From Frigoriglobus tundricola (GTDB taxonomy: Bacteria > Planctomycetota > Planctomycetia > Gemmatales > Gemmataceae): DNA of 64,000 nucleotides. Positions 1 to 8,938 of the stretch are shown here, piece by piece. Both the position numbers and the translations under genes were made by a program. Every line of letters begins with the position of its first letter. Within the stretch, counting starts at the first letter, position 1. The stretch spans positions 62,001-126,000 of the forward strand of contig NZ_CP053452.2 in the NCBI RefSeq assembly GCF_013128195.2, written 5' to 3'. The notes below the pieces were generated by a model. The model was not told where the DNA came from and did no database searches. It was given only the letters and a program-made list of their open reading frames with translations.

Positions 1-2180
1 CCCGCCCAGCTCCCTCCGCCCGTCAGGCTCACCGTCACCCCGGATGCGTTGGGCTCGGTCCCGTCTTGGACGCCGTCGTCGTTGGTGTCGTACCACACGT
101 GCGACCCGATCGACGCCCGCTCGACCAACCCGGCGGAGACGGTGCCCACCGCGCCGCTCGTCACCGTCACATTCGTGAAGGCGGCCCCTGTAAAAAAGAA
201 CAAGGGGCCGGGGGTATCGTAATCGTACCCGGGCTGCGGACCGAAATTCACGGTGTAGGTGCCCGCCCCCGACATGGTGAAGGCGTAGTGACCCGACGCG
301 TCCGTCACCGCCGTGCCATACACGATGCCGGGATTGGACAGCGTCACCGTCACCCCCGGCGCGCCGGTCTCGCCGTCGTCCTGCACCTCGTCGATGTTGT
401 TGTCGTACCACACGACCCCGCTGATCGTTATTGACCCACCCGAGCTGCCGGACCCACCCGAGCTGCCGGACCCGCCCGAGCCACCAGACCCGCCCGAGCT
501 GCCGGACCCGCCCGAGCTGCCCGACCCGCCCGAGCTACCAGACCCGCCCGAGCTACCAGACCCGCCCGAGCTGCCCGACCCGCCCGAGCTGCCCGACCCG
601 CCCGAGCTGCCAGACCCGCCCGAGCTGCCCGACCCGCCCGAGCTGCCGGACCCGCCCGAGCTGCCGGACCCGCCCGAGCTACCAGACCCGCCGAGGTAGA
701 TCCCGACGTTTTCGTTCTGCAACTGCTGGTTGACCGTGAGGGTGAAGACGCCCGGCTGTTCGGTCACGGTGCCACCGGTCACGGCCTCGATCTGGTACGA
801 ACCGGCCCCAAGCCCGGCGAACGCGTAGCCCCCGGACGCGTTGGTCGAGGTCGTGACGAGCAGCGCACCCGAGCCGCTGAGCAACTCGACCGTCACACCG
901 GCAATACCGGTCTCGCCCGGGTCCAGGACACCGTTGTCGTTCGCGTCGTTCCAGACCTCGCCGCTGACGGAGCTACCCGAGCCGCTCGAGCCGCTCGAGC
1001 CGCTCGAGCCGCTCGGGTCGTTGGACGCGGCCACCGCCACCCCGCTCGCGTCCGACCCGAACGGCGCGTACGAGCCCTCCGCACCCGACAGCGGCGCCCC
1101 CGTGGTGCCGCGGAACACGCGCACCGCGTCCGCGCCCCCGGCGCCCGATCCCACCACCACGTCCGGCACGGTCGGGGCCGTCGGGTTCGAGATGTACGCC
1201 AGGGCCACCCGCGCCCCGGCCGTGTCGGACGCCCCGAACGGCTCGAAGTCCTGCAGCACCGCCCCGCGGGCATTGAACACCTTGACCTCGGTCGTCACCC
1301 CGGCGCCCGTCCCGACGGCCAGCTCCGACGTGGCCCCCGGGTTCACCACCCCGGCCAGCGGGTCCGCGGCCACCGACACCACGCCCCCTGTGTACCCCGG
1401 CCCGAACGCCGCGAAGCCGCCCAGGGGGCCACTCAGCTGGGTTCCACTGAGCGGGTCGTACACGCTCACCCAGCCCCCGGCCCCGCCCACCACCACGTCC
1501 GCCCGGCCGCTCCCCGTGAAGTCACCGGCCGCGAGCGAGAACCCGCCAGCGAACGCCACCCCGGACGCGGTAAAGTCCGCCAACTCGCTCCCGTCGGACC
1601 CGCTGAACACGCGGACCTCGGCGCCGTCGGCCCGCTGGGCCGCGGCAATGATGTCCGGGACCCCGTCCCCGTTCACGTCGGCCACGGCCACCTGGACCCC
1701 GCCCGTGTACGACGGCTCGAACGCCAGGAACCCGCCGAACGCCCCTGCGAGCGCGGCCCCGGTCGTCCCGTCGAACACGCGCACCAGGGGCCCGCCCCCG
1801 TTCCCCTCCGCGGCGACCACGTCCGGGACCCCGTCCCCGTTCAGGTCCCCGGACGCCACGTTCAGCGGCCCGCTGTACCCGGCGAACGGGGTGATCGAGA
1901 AATCCAGGGCCCCGGTGCCGGCCGCGTACGCGTTCACCTGCCCGGTGGCGGCGGCGAGGACCACCGGGCCGGGCACCGGGGTGCCGCTGAGCAGGGCCCG
2001 GGCCTCGAGCGGCACCAGCTCGAGCCGCACCCGGTCGAACCCGGCCGAGTAGTCCCCCGGCTCCCGGTACGCGGACCGGTACACGAACAGCCGGTCGATC
2101 AGGGTGAACGCGGCGGGGGTGCGGCGGGCGACGAACGTGAGCGCGGCGCGGGCCTGGCGGGCGAAGGCGATGAACCGCAT
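1..2180 (-). CDS. LEPR-XLL surface protein with FG-GAP repeats and SdrD B-like domains (3' end beyond window)
   Basis: Read on the minus strand from ATG at 2180, the frame stays open to the window edge. About 60 residues in is VPLEARALLSG, a form of the planctomycete LEPR-XLL motif found near the N-terminus of large secreted proteins. Then follow four to five FG-GAP/VCBS-like repeats with calcium-loop cores such as DLNGDGVPDVV and DVNGDGVPDII, a short Ser-Gly linker, and an SdrD B-like (Cna_B type) domain recognised by VSGEVWNDANDNGVLDPGETG. A long Gly-Ser repeat follows, and then at least one more B-type domain (about 420-1). Probably an exported, calcium-binding cell-surface or adhesion-like protein. 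No classical signal peptide is obvious before the LEPR motif, which is usual for this class. The C-terminus lies outside the window. Confidence 0.85.
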   Translation of the reverse strand, partial: MRFIAFARQARAALTFVARRTPAAFTLIDRLFVYRSAYREPGDYSAGFDRVRLELVPLEARALLSGTPVPGPVVLAAATGQVNAYAAGTGALDFSITPFAGYSGPLNVASGDLNGDGVPDVVAAEGNGGGPLVRVFDGTTGAALAGAFGGFLAFEPSYTGGVQVAVADVNGDGVPDIIAAAQRADGAEVRVFSGSDGSELADFTASGVAFAGGFSLAAGDFTGSGRADVVVGGAGGWVSVYDPLSGTQLSGPLGGFAAFGPGYTGGVVSVAADPLAGVVNPGATSELAVGTGAGVTTEVKVFNARGAVLQDFEPFGASDTAGARVALAYISNPTAPTVPDVVVGSGAGGADAVRVFRGTTGAPLSGAEGSYAPFGSDASGVAVAASNDPSGSSGSSGSSGSGSSVSGEVWNDANDNGVLDPGETGIAGVTVELLSGSGALLVTTSTNASGGYAFAGLGAGSYQIEAVTGGTVTEQPGVFTLTVNQQLQNENVGIYLGGSGSSGGSGSSGGSGSSGGSGSSGGSGSSGGSGSSGGSGSSGGSGSSGGSGSSGGSGSSGGSGSSGGSGGSGGSGSSGGSGSSGGSITISGVVWYDNNIDEVQDDGETGAPGVTVTLSNPGIVYGTAVTDASGHYAFTMSGAGTYTVNFGPQPGYDYDTPGPLFFFTGAAFTNVTVTSGAVGTVSAGLVERASIGSHVWYDTNDDGVQDGTEPNASGVTVSLTGGGSWA
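433..696. repeat. 18-bp tandem repeat, about 14.5 copies, coding Gly-Ser linker
   Basis: Units like gacccgcccgagctgccg are tandemly repeated about 14.5 times with a few synonymous changes. On the coding (minus) strand each unit encodes six residues of the SGGSGS type, a flexible linker between two B-type domains. Keeping the 18-bp unit preserves the frame, so copy number could vary without breaking the protein. A second, shorter 9-bp array at about 975-1017 encodes another Ser-Ser-Gly linker. Confidence 0.9.
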
Positions 2181-2853
2181 CGTGTCGTCCTGAAGGTGCG
2201 GGGGCCGGGGGCTGGTCGAACAGGTCGTTCGAATTTACGAGATCGCGAACGTTTACGTTTGCTGATACTGGCGCCCAATGTGTGTGGAGATGATCCGCAC
2301 GGATCGTCGCCGTGTCAAGCACGGAAAAACGTTTTTGTTTCGCCAACATGTACTGATGGTGAACGCTCGTGGTCGTAACCACTGAACCCCAGGCCCGTTG
2401 CGCTGATGGAGCGGAAACTGCGCCCCGTGTGAATGAAATAGCGATCAATTCGTCAGAATCTTCTTCGCGCGATCGACGGGTGCACATGGAGTCGACACGG
2501 GCACCGAACGCGGGCGTCAGCCGGAACCGCCACGTGCGTCCCCGTACCGGAGGGCGATCCGGCGGACGCGGGCGGCTCCCGCCGTTCGGTCTGGTGCCCC
2601 CGACGCGAGGTGCGGCGCGCTCGTTCGGCTCAGAAGTTGGACTGTCACGCACACGATGCGGGCCGTCAATGACCGAATTTTCCGTTCCGGCACACGGGCG
2701 CACGCTTTCTCACGCTCCTGACAACGGGCACCCGCGCACGATCGTCGTTCGCGCGCCCGAAGAGTGTGATTGCGACCGGGGAGGGGATCGCGTACGCTGA
2801 CCGCACCGGCTCGGGCCGCGGCCCCCGCGCCCCACCACCCGCACGCGAAGCCC
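2181..2853. other. intergenic region between divergent genes
   Basis: No coding region is supported here. It separates the divergent surface-protein gene (minus) and glycosyltransferase gene (plus) and must hold both promoters. About 2220-2350 is clearly less GC-rich than the surroundings, which suits a promoter for the surface protein, but no clear -35/-10 pair was picked out. Confidence 0.5.
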
Positions 2854-3558
2854 ATGTCGCACTCCGCCCCGCTCGTCTCGATCGTCATGCCCGTGTTCAA
2901 CGGCGCCCGGTTCCTGGACCGCGCCCTCGCCTCCCTCCGCGCCCAGACCCTGGGGGACTGGGAGCTGCTCGCCGTCGACGACGCCTCGACCGACGATTCC
3001 GCGACCCGGCTCGACGCGTGCGCCCGCGACCCGCGCGTGCGCGTGTTCCGGCACCCGGTCAACCGCGGCCAGGCCGCCGCCCGGAACACCGCCCTGGCCG
3101 CCGCCGCGGGCGAGCTGATCGCGTACCTGGACCAGGACGACGAGTTCTACCCCGACCACCTGGCCCGCGCCCACGCGCTCCGGGACCGCGCGGACGTGCT
3201 CCTGTTCCGCTACGACCTGGTCGAGGAGCGCCCCGGTCACCCGGGGTTCGGCGGGGCGACCGCCTACGACCCCGGGGCCCGGCTCTGGGCGCTCTTCACC
3301 GAGACCATCGCGGTCCCGCTGGGCGTCGTTCACCGCCGCGCCCTGCTGGCCCGGACCGGGGGCTTCGACGAGGCCCTCGGGCGGTACCAGGGGAGCGACG
3401 AGGACGGCGACCTGTGGCGCCGGTTCGCCCGCGCCGGGGCCCGGCTGCTCCCGGTCCCGGCCAAGAGCGGGCGGTACCACGTCCGGGCCGACAGCTTCGC
3501 CCGGACCCGCCCCCGGCGCCGCAGGGCGCGCCGCCGCCCGCCGCCCCGGCCGAGGTGA
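2854..3558 (+). CDS. family 2 glycosyltransferase (GT-A fold)
   Basis: A 234-aa protein starting at ATG 2854. The N-terminus VSIVMPVFNGARFLDRALAS and the VDDASTDDS motif at residues 41-49 are the nucleotide-sugar binding signature of GT2 enzymes. LDQDDEF near residues 92-98 is the metal-binding DxD region, and GGFDE and EDGDLWRR occur further on. It should transfer a sugar from a nucleotide-sugar to an unknown acceptor (polysaccharide or glycoprotein) in the cytoplasm. The last 20 residues are an Arg/Pro-rich tail. Its stop TGA (3556-3558) shares one base with the ATG of the next gene, so the two are translationally coupled. Confidence 0.85.
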   Translation: MSHSAPLVSIVMPVFNGARFLDRALASLRAQTLGDWELLAVDDASTDDSATRLDACARDPRVRVFRHPVNRGQAAARNTALAAAAGELIAYLDQDDEFYPDHLARAHALRDRADVLLFRYDLVEERPGHPGFGGATAYDPGARLWALFTETIAVPLGVVHRRALLARTGGFDEALGRYQGSDEDGDLWRRFARAGARLLPVPAKSGRYHVRADSFARTRPRRRRARRRPPPRPR

Positions 3559-4228
3559 TGTCGTTCGACGTGGCCCGCGGGCCCACCCGTCACACCGTAA
3601 CGATGCCGCCCGCGGACGGGTGGGTGATGGGGCGGGTGTTCGATCAGCACACCTACGGCGGCCTCGCGCCGGCCTGGCTGTCCCGCGCGCCGACGGTCGT
3701 GGACGTCGGGGCCCGTTGCGGCGCGTTCGCCGTCTACGCCCACCTGATGATCCACCCCGCGGCCGCGATCCACTGTTTCGAGCCGAACCCGACCCGCGTC
3801 GGGCACCTGCGCCGGAACCTGGCCGCCGTGCCGCGTGCGACGGTGGCCCCGTTCGGGCTCGGCCCCGCGGACGCCCCGGCCGACCCGTTCCCCGCCCCCG
3901 GCTCCCGGGGCGGGCATGCGACCGGCCCGGCGCGAACCCCGGCGGGCCGGGTGCCGGCGCACTCCGGGACGCCGCCGCGGTATGGGACGAGCGCGGCTGG
4001 GGGGAGGTGGACGTACTGAAAATCGACGCCGCCGGGGCGGAGGCCGACATCCTAGACCGGCTCGGTTCACGCCTGGCCCGGACCCGGGTGGTGCTCGTGG
4101 ACTACTCCCGTGGCAGCCTCCGGCGGCAGGTGGACGCGCTGCTCACGGGCCACGAGTTGTTCGGGGCGGTTGTCCGGTCGCCCGCCGCCGGCACGCTCAA
4201 ATACGTCCGGGCCGACCTCCTCGGGTAG
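3558..4228 (+). pseudogene. FkbM-family methyltransferase, frameshifted
   Basis: Starts at the ATG overlapping the glycosyltransferase stop. The first frame gives a SAM-dependent methyltransferase start (PTVVDVGARCGAFAVYAH, then IHCFEPNPTRVGHLRRNL), ending at 4019. The family's C-terminal motif VDVLKIDAAGAEADIL and the end RADLLG lie in the -1 frame, stopping at 4228. The frame change falls between about 3900 and 3975 in a very GC-rich stretch. This is either a real frameshift mutation or a sequencing indel. FkbM enzymes O-methylate sugars or small molecules; beside a glycosyltransferase, glycan methylation is likely. Confidence 0.75.
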
Positions 4229-5170
4229 TCGTGGTCCGACCCACCCACCCGGCCGACGTCTCGTGGCGCCCCGGCCGCGGGACGAATGTGAGATGTGCGT
4301 CGAGCCCGGCCCCCGCGCTCGGCCGGAATCGACCCTCGCCTCAAATTCGGCGGAGCCCCGCCGCCGAATCGTCCTTCCGTGCGCGGATGCGCCGTCACCC
4401 GCTCCCCGCCCGGACCCGGACCGTTACAGACAGACAACCGAAGCGAGTCCGGCCGGCCGTTGAAGTCGCCTCTCCCCGAACACATTCACCGCGCACTGGC
4501 ACGGTGCGGGGTATTACTCTGAGCACGTTCCATGAGCACTCGCGCAAGCGGCTCGCGAGGCGACACGGCCTTAGCAAAAAGTGGCGGCTCGTGGACGAGG
4601 CGCTCTCCATATCCTCTCCTGACGACTCGTTAAAGGACTCCCACACGCATTCGGGTGACGGCCACATTGGAAAGACTCAACGACGTGCTGGTTATCCGAT
4701 GGGGCCGGGATGGCCCCCCGTGAGACGAGACCGGTTCGATGGCGCGGACGGATCCGCCCAGAGAGAACGAACGCGACGGTGGACAGAATAAGGTGAAGGC
4801 GACGAAATGCACGGACCGTCCTCGCCAACAACCGACACTCAGTAACGTTCGGCGCACCGGACCCGACGGCGCTCCCGCGTTCCGAAATCGGGCCACAACC
4901 CGCCAGTGAACCGGTACACGCGCGGTCGTATCGCTCGGGTCGCCCGTGGGCATCTGCCTGGCCTCATCGTCCGTCGGGTGGCACACATCGTTGCTTGCAC
5001 TCGGGCCTGGGGTCCGCGGCACGGCTTCTTCAGCACCCGCACCTGCGCCTCAAAAACGTGGCGGTTGCGAGCCGGTGAGGGGAAAAGAGAAGAATTGCGA
5101 TTGGAAACCCGTACGATCCGCTTTATACTGAACAAAAGTCGATTATCCCGCGATACCGGGGTCCGACGCG
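4229..5170. other. 942-bp region without a supported gene
   Basis: Open frames exist on both strands, but none shows a recognisable domain, a start with a ribosome site, or planctomycete-like codon bias, and they contradict each other. GC content drops relative to the flanking genes from about 4500 on. The promoter of the gene at 5171 must lie at the right end. No RNA gene was recognised. Confidence 0.5.
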
Positions 5171-6391
5171 ATGGCACGCCCGTACGCCCCCCAGGCCGTT
5201 CTCCGCCAACTCCCCCTCGCGTTGATCCGCACCTTCCTCAACCAGAACGAGATCGCCACCGGCCCCGACTGGGACGCCCTGGTCGAAGGCGACACCCGGT
5301 CCCTGTGCCAGGCGTGGACCGACCTGCCCCCCGGGCCGCGCGAGGGCGTCGAGCAGATGCTCCGTCACGTCCACGACATGGCCTCCGACGCCGGCGTCCG
5401 CGCCCTCATCGCCGAGGTGCTGTTCCGCGGCCGGGACGTCGCCGACGACCTCGCCGCCCTCGACGGCCACCACGCCCGCGCCCTGTGGGTCCTCATCAAC
5501 TACGCGCCCACCTTCCACACGGCCCGCCAGTTGCTCGCCGCCGCCTCACCGATCGGGCGGTTCTGGAACCTGACCACCGGCTTCGACGGCCGGCCGTACG
5601 ACGCGTCGCGACAGGCCCTCCAGGACCTCCGGCTGGCCGTCGCCCGGCTGTACCGCGAGCAGGGGCGCGGGCACCGCTGCACCCTCGACCCGTACGAGCG
5701 CCACGGCCGCCTGTACCTGTTCCTGTACCTCGACGACTACACCCAGACGCACGTCGGCCACAACGACCGCGGGCACCTGGTCCGCTACCCGCTCCGCCCG
5801 GCGTTCGAGGTCGTGTACGTGTACGACCGCGCCGAGGGCACCCTCGACCAGTTCACCCAGGGCGACCGCCGCTGGCGCCACACCGTCCGCGACCTGTTCT
5901 GCGAACACGTCCTGCACGGCGACCCGCCCGTCGCGGCCCCCGGCCGCCGGTCCTACCGGCTCAACGGCCTCATCGACCGCACCTTCCCCCTGGGCGCGGA
6001 CCCCGCCGCCGGGGTCCACGCGGTGACGGTCCGCAAGATGCGGGTCGGGTCCGTCGGGACCCCGGGGCGGCGCGTGGTACTGGAAGCCGACCCGGACCGG
6101 GCGGGCGACGTGTACGACATGCTCGACGCCCACTTCCCGGTCGCGCAGTTCCCGCGGGACGACCTGCGCGTGTCCCTGGTCACGTTCACCGTCCGCTACC
6201 GCCGGGCCGGCGAGGAGCGCGAGCGGTCCCTCACGTTCGACGTGTCGGCCCCCGACGCGTGCAACTTGAAGAGCATGCCCGACGACCAGCGCGAGGTCGG
6301 GGAGCGGTGCCTGCGCCAGTGGGGCATCCTGGAGGACGGCGATGGCGACGACCCCGGTGACGGATTTGCTGGCGCGGACCGAGCGGCCTGA
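5171..6391 (+). CDS. hypothetical protein, 406 aa
   Basis: A long, clean frame with strong third-position GC bias, starting ATG at 5171. I do not recognise the family. The N-terminal 140 residues look alpha-helical; the middle carries an aromatic-rich stretch (RLYLFLYLDDYTQTHVG) followed by FEVVYVYDRAEGTLDQF, and the last third looks like beta-strands (VSLVTFTVRYRR). No signal peptide or membrane helix is visible, so it is probably cytoplasmic. The last 50 bases overlap the next gene out of frame, so the two probably form one transcription and translation unit. Confidence 0.75.
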   Translation: MARPYAPQAVLRQLPLALIRTFLNQNEIATGPDWDALVEGDTRSLCQAWTDLPPGPREGVEQMLRHVHDMASDAGVRALIAEVLFRGRDVADDLAALDGHHARALWVLINYAPTFHTARQLLAAASPIGRFWNLTTGFDGRPYDASRQALQDLRLAVARLYREQGRGHRCTLDPYERHGRLYLFLYLDDYTQTHVGHNDRGHLVRYPLRPAFEVVYVYDRAEGTLDQFTQGDRRWRHTVRDLFCEHVLHGDPPVAAPGRRSYRLNGLIDRTFPLGADPAAGVHAVTVRKMRVGSVGTPGRRVVLEADPDRAGDVYDMLDAHFPVAQFPRDDLRVSLVTFTVRYRRAGEERERSLTFDVSAPDACNLKSMPDDQREVGERCLRQWGILEDGDGDDPGDGFAGADRAA

Positions 6392-7809
6392 CCCGGTTCT
6401 GGACGCGACCGCGGTCGCCGGCTGGCCGGCGGGCGCCCTCGACCAACTCACGCGGATGGGGCTACTCGCCGCCGGCAGCCCGGCGGCGACGGCCGCGTGC
6501 GACGCCTGCGGGTTCGACCACGTGGAAGTGGTGCGCTGGGAGCCGGGCCACCCGCCCCGCGCCCGCATCCCGTGCCCCGAGTGCCGGGTCGTCTGGCTCG
6601 ACCCCGCCGCACTCGCGCGATGGGTCGTCCGGCTGCCGGTGCTGGCCCGACTCGTGGCGTCCGCCGTCGGCGCGGCCGGTGAGGTGGTCGAGCGCGTACC
6701 CGGCCGGGTGTGGAAGCTCGGCCCGGTGCGGGTCGCCGGGCGCGTGTGGGCCGGGCACCTGGCTCTGGGCCTGACCCGCCCCGACGCCGCGGCCGTGGTC
6801 GAACGGGTGCCCGAGCTGCGTGCCCCTCACGCCCTCGTGCTCGTCCCCTCGGTGGTGCCCGCGGAAGCGCTCTGGGCGTCGGATCGTGTTCCCCCGGTCG
6901 TGCCGCTGTGCGACCTGCTCGCCCTCGGGCCGACCGGACCCGGCGTCGATCGGGACGCCCTGGCCCGCGCGCTCCCGGCCGCCCCGCGCGCGCGCGCCGA
7001 AGGGGCCGGCGCGGGTGTTCCCCACGCCCCCCGACAGGACCTGGGAGCAGGTGACACTCACCGTCGAGGAGCACCACCTCCGGGTCCAGGTCGGCGCGAC
7101 GGCGGACCGGTTCGGGTTCGCCGAGGCCGGGTTCGAGAACCGCCGCAGGAAGAACATCCCGAACGACCTGTGGGCGCTGCTGGGCGTACTCGCGCGACGC
7201 CACGGCGAACTCGGCACCGGTGACGAGATCACCACCAAGCCGGGAGCCCTCAAACAAAAGGTGAGCGCCTTGCGGGACCGGCTCCAGGCGCTGGTGGGGC
7301 GGGACGACGACCCGTTCCATCCGAACCGCCCGGGACAGCCGTACCGCGCGCGGTTCACGATCCGCCGCGCCGGACCGGCGACGTTCCCGACCCCGCCCGG
7401 AGCCACCTGGGGCGCCGTCTCACTCACCGAAACCGGGCCGGGCGTGGTCGAGGCCGCGGTGACGACCAGGGGCCGGGGCGTGGCTCGCGTTCGTGGGGAC
7501 GGTCCCGGCGACCGCGGCCGCTGGGAGGGGACGACGCAGGACGACGAGCGGCGGCTCCGGTACACGCTCCGCGACCTCGGTATGACCGGACCCGACGGCG
7601 CCCCCACCGCCGGTGCCTCGCTGGTCGCGGTCCTGCGCGCCGGCGGCCGACTGGCCCGTTCCGCCGGCGACAAGGGGATGCTCGCCCTCAGCGGGGCGCT
7701 CGCCCGGTTCTTCCAACTCGATGATCCGCCGTTTACGTTCGACCCGAAACGGGGTCAGTGGGTGGCGCAGTTCGAGGCCACCTCCACCGTCCCCGCACCC
7801 GATCGGTAA
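6342..7809 (+). CDS. zinc-ribbon protein with duplicated C-terminal domain, apparent frameshift
   Basis: From ATG 6342 the first ~215 residues carry a zinc ribbon, CDACGF...IPCPECRVVWLDP. The frame then changes by +1 within a (GC)n run near 6988-7000 and continues to the stop at 7809. The second part has two copies of one domain, each opening with FPTPPxxTW and closing with a short strand pair (PYRARFTI and QWVAQFEA). Its size and pattern recall winged-helix modules, but this is only an impression. Function unknown. It overlaps the preceding gene by 50 bases, suggesting the two work together. The frameshift may be a sequencing indel. Confidence 0.6.
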
Positions 7810-7895
7810 TCGGTTACCGCGCGCCGGTTCGGTGACCGACATTTTTTCTCAGCTCCCCTCACGCGCCGATCGCCCACGTTCGCAGACATCTCTCC

Positions 7896-7926
7896 GCCCG
7901 CCCCCGGGGGCGGGCCCCCGTTTTTC
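7896..7926 (+). terminator. rho-independent terminator after the two-gene unit
   Basis: A perfect 10-bp GC palindrome (gcccgccccc / gggggcgggc, 7896-7915) is followed within a few bases by a run of five T on the plus strand. It lies 86 bases after the stop at 7809, fitting a terminator for the module at 5171-7809. Confidence 0.6.
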
Positions 7927-8074
7927 CCACCCGCGGTCATCGATTACCGGGAACCGGCACCGGCCCGCACGCGCCACCAGGAGGAGTCAGGTGCTCAGGC
8001 AACCGCCACGGGCAGTCTGATTGCGGCTCGCGGCGAAACGGGTCCGGGCTCTGTTTCCGAGGGGAGGGGACGAG

Positions 8075-8374
8075 ATGGCAACCGCGACGAACGACACGAC
8101 CGAGGGGCCTGCGGCGGACCCCGGCGAGGGGCTGTTGATCGACATCGGCCAACTGGCGGGGCTGCTGCGCCGCTCGGTGGGGGCGCTCGAACGCGACCAG
8201 GCCGCCGGGCGGCTCCCGGCCCCGGTGTACGTGGGCGGCTCCCGGCGGTGGCGCCGGGCCGAGATCGTGGCCTGGGTGGCGGCCGGGTGCCCGCGCGGGA
8301 CCGGTGGGACGAGATCCGGGCGGCGGGCGCGGGCGCGACCGGTCCCGCGCCGCGCGCGGAGGAGGCACCCATGA
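8075..8374 (+). CDS. small helix-turn-helix (excisionase-like) protein
   Basis: ATG 8075 is preceded by a purine-rich ribosome site (ggggagggga). LLIDIGQLAGLLRRSVGALE and the PVYVGGSRRWRRAEIVAWV segment are the recognition and wing parts of a MerR/excisionase-type HTH domain (about residues 18-70). The last ~25 residues in this frame are Arg-rich and atypical; the +1 frame instead reads ARDRWDEIRAA, which fits the family, so an indel near 8290-8300 is possible. The stop overlaps the next ATG as ATGA. Position beside a replication gene and an integrase suggests an excisionase or regulator of the mobile element. Confidence 0.65.
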   Translation: MATATNDTTEGPAADPGEGLLIDIGQLAGLLRRSVGALERDQAAGRLPAPVYVGGSRRWRRAEIVAWVAAGCPRGTGGTRSGRRARARPVPRRARRRHP

Positions 8375-8654
8375 CCCCGAATGACGCCGCACCCGACACC
8401 ACGCCGAGGCGAACGGGCCGACGGTTGCCGCCGGGGCTGCTGCGCCGGGAGGACGCGGCCCGGTTCTGCGGCGTCGGCGCTCCACCTGGGACCGGCTGTC
8501 CGCCGCCGGGTTGACGCCCGCCCCGATCCGGCTCGGCGGGTCGGTGGGCTGGTCCCGCCGCGAACTGACGGTGTGGATCGATTACGGGTGCCCGCCGCGC
8601 ACCGAATGGGAGCCGGTCTGGCGCGTGCTCCGGACCGCCCGCCGCACGAAGTGA
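8371..8654 (+). CDS. second small helix-turn-helix protein, apparent frameshift
   Basis: Begins at the ATG overlapping the previous stop. It reads LPPGLLRREDAARFCGVG, after which the frame must change by one base near 8470-8480. The next frame continues STWDRLSAAGLTPAPIRLGG, then WSRRELTVWIDYGCPPRTEW, to TGA 8654. Joined, this is a complete MerR/AlpA-like HTH domain of about 94 residues, paralogous to the preceding gene. Two adjacent small HTH proteins are typical of control and excision modules of integrated elements. The frame break may be a sequencing error. Confidence 0.55.
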
Positions 8655-8732
8655 CCCGGACCCCGCACCACGAGCACAAAGCGGGCCGGGAGCCCGGACG
8701 AGCACCCCGACCCGCTCCAATAGGAACCACCG

Positions 8733-8938
8733 ATGACAATTGTACCCACTGATAGTTCAGACGGGCAACCCCGGCCCGATCCGGCCGCGAACCTCTGGGA
8801 CCGCATCGATCCGGCGTTCGCGCCGGCCGCGCCCGACTGGCACCGCGGGTTCGACGGCGCCCCGCACGTGACCGCCGAGGCCGCCGAACGGCTCGCGGCC
8901 GACCTCGTGAGCGCCGCGCGGCGGGGGTGGACGCGTGA
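8733..8938 (+). CDS. small hypothetical protein upstream of the replication gene
   Basis: ATG 8733 opens a frame of about 68 residues (ANLWDRIDPAFAPAAPDWHR, then EAAERLAADLVSAARRG) with coding-like composition and no recognised domain. The frame runs on past 8938, but the next gene most likely starts at GTG 8935. A one-base change near 8925 would give a GTGA stop/start overlap like those of the neighbouring genes. Function unknown; it belongs to the element operon by position. Confidence 0.4.

Noticed and set aside
433-696. CRISPR array
   Set aside because: Units are 18 bp and directly abutting, with no unique spacers, and they encode a linker in frame.
313-733. Plus-strand Pro-rich frames over the 18-bp repeat
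   Set aside because: They are mirror readings of the Gly-Ser linker; the minus strand gives a continuous multi-domain protein.
4630-5177. Short minus-strand frames in the gap before the unknown module
   Set aside because: Overlapping, mutually contradictory, no domain, no ribosome site, no codon bias.
7810-8074. Left attachment site of the mobile element
   Set aside because: No copy of the tRNA-Ser 3' half could be seen here or at 4.2-5.2 kb; the left border remains unknown.
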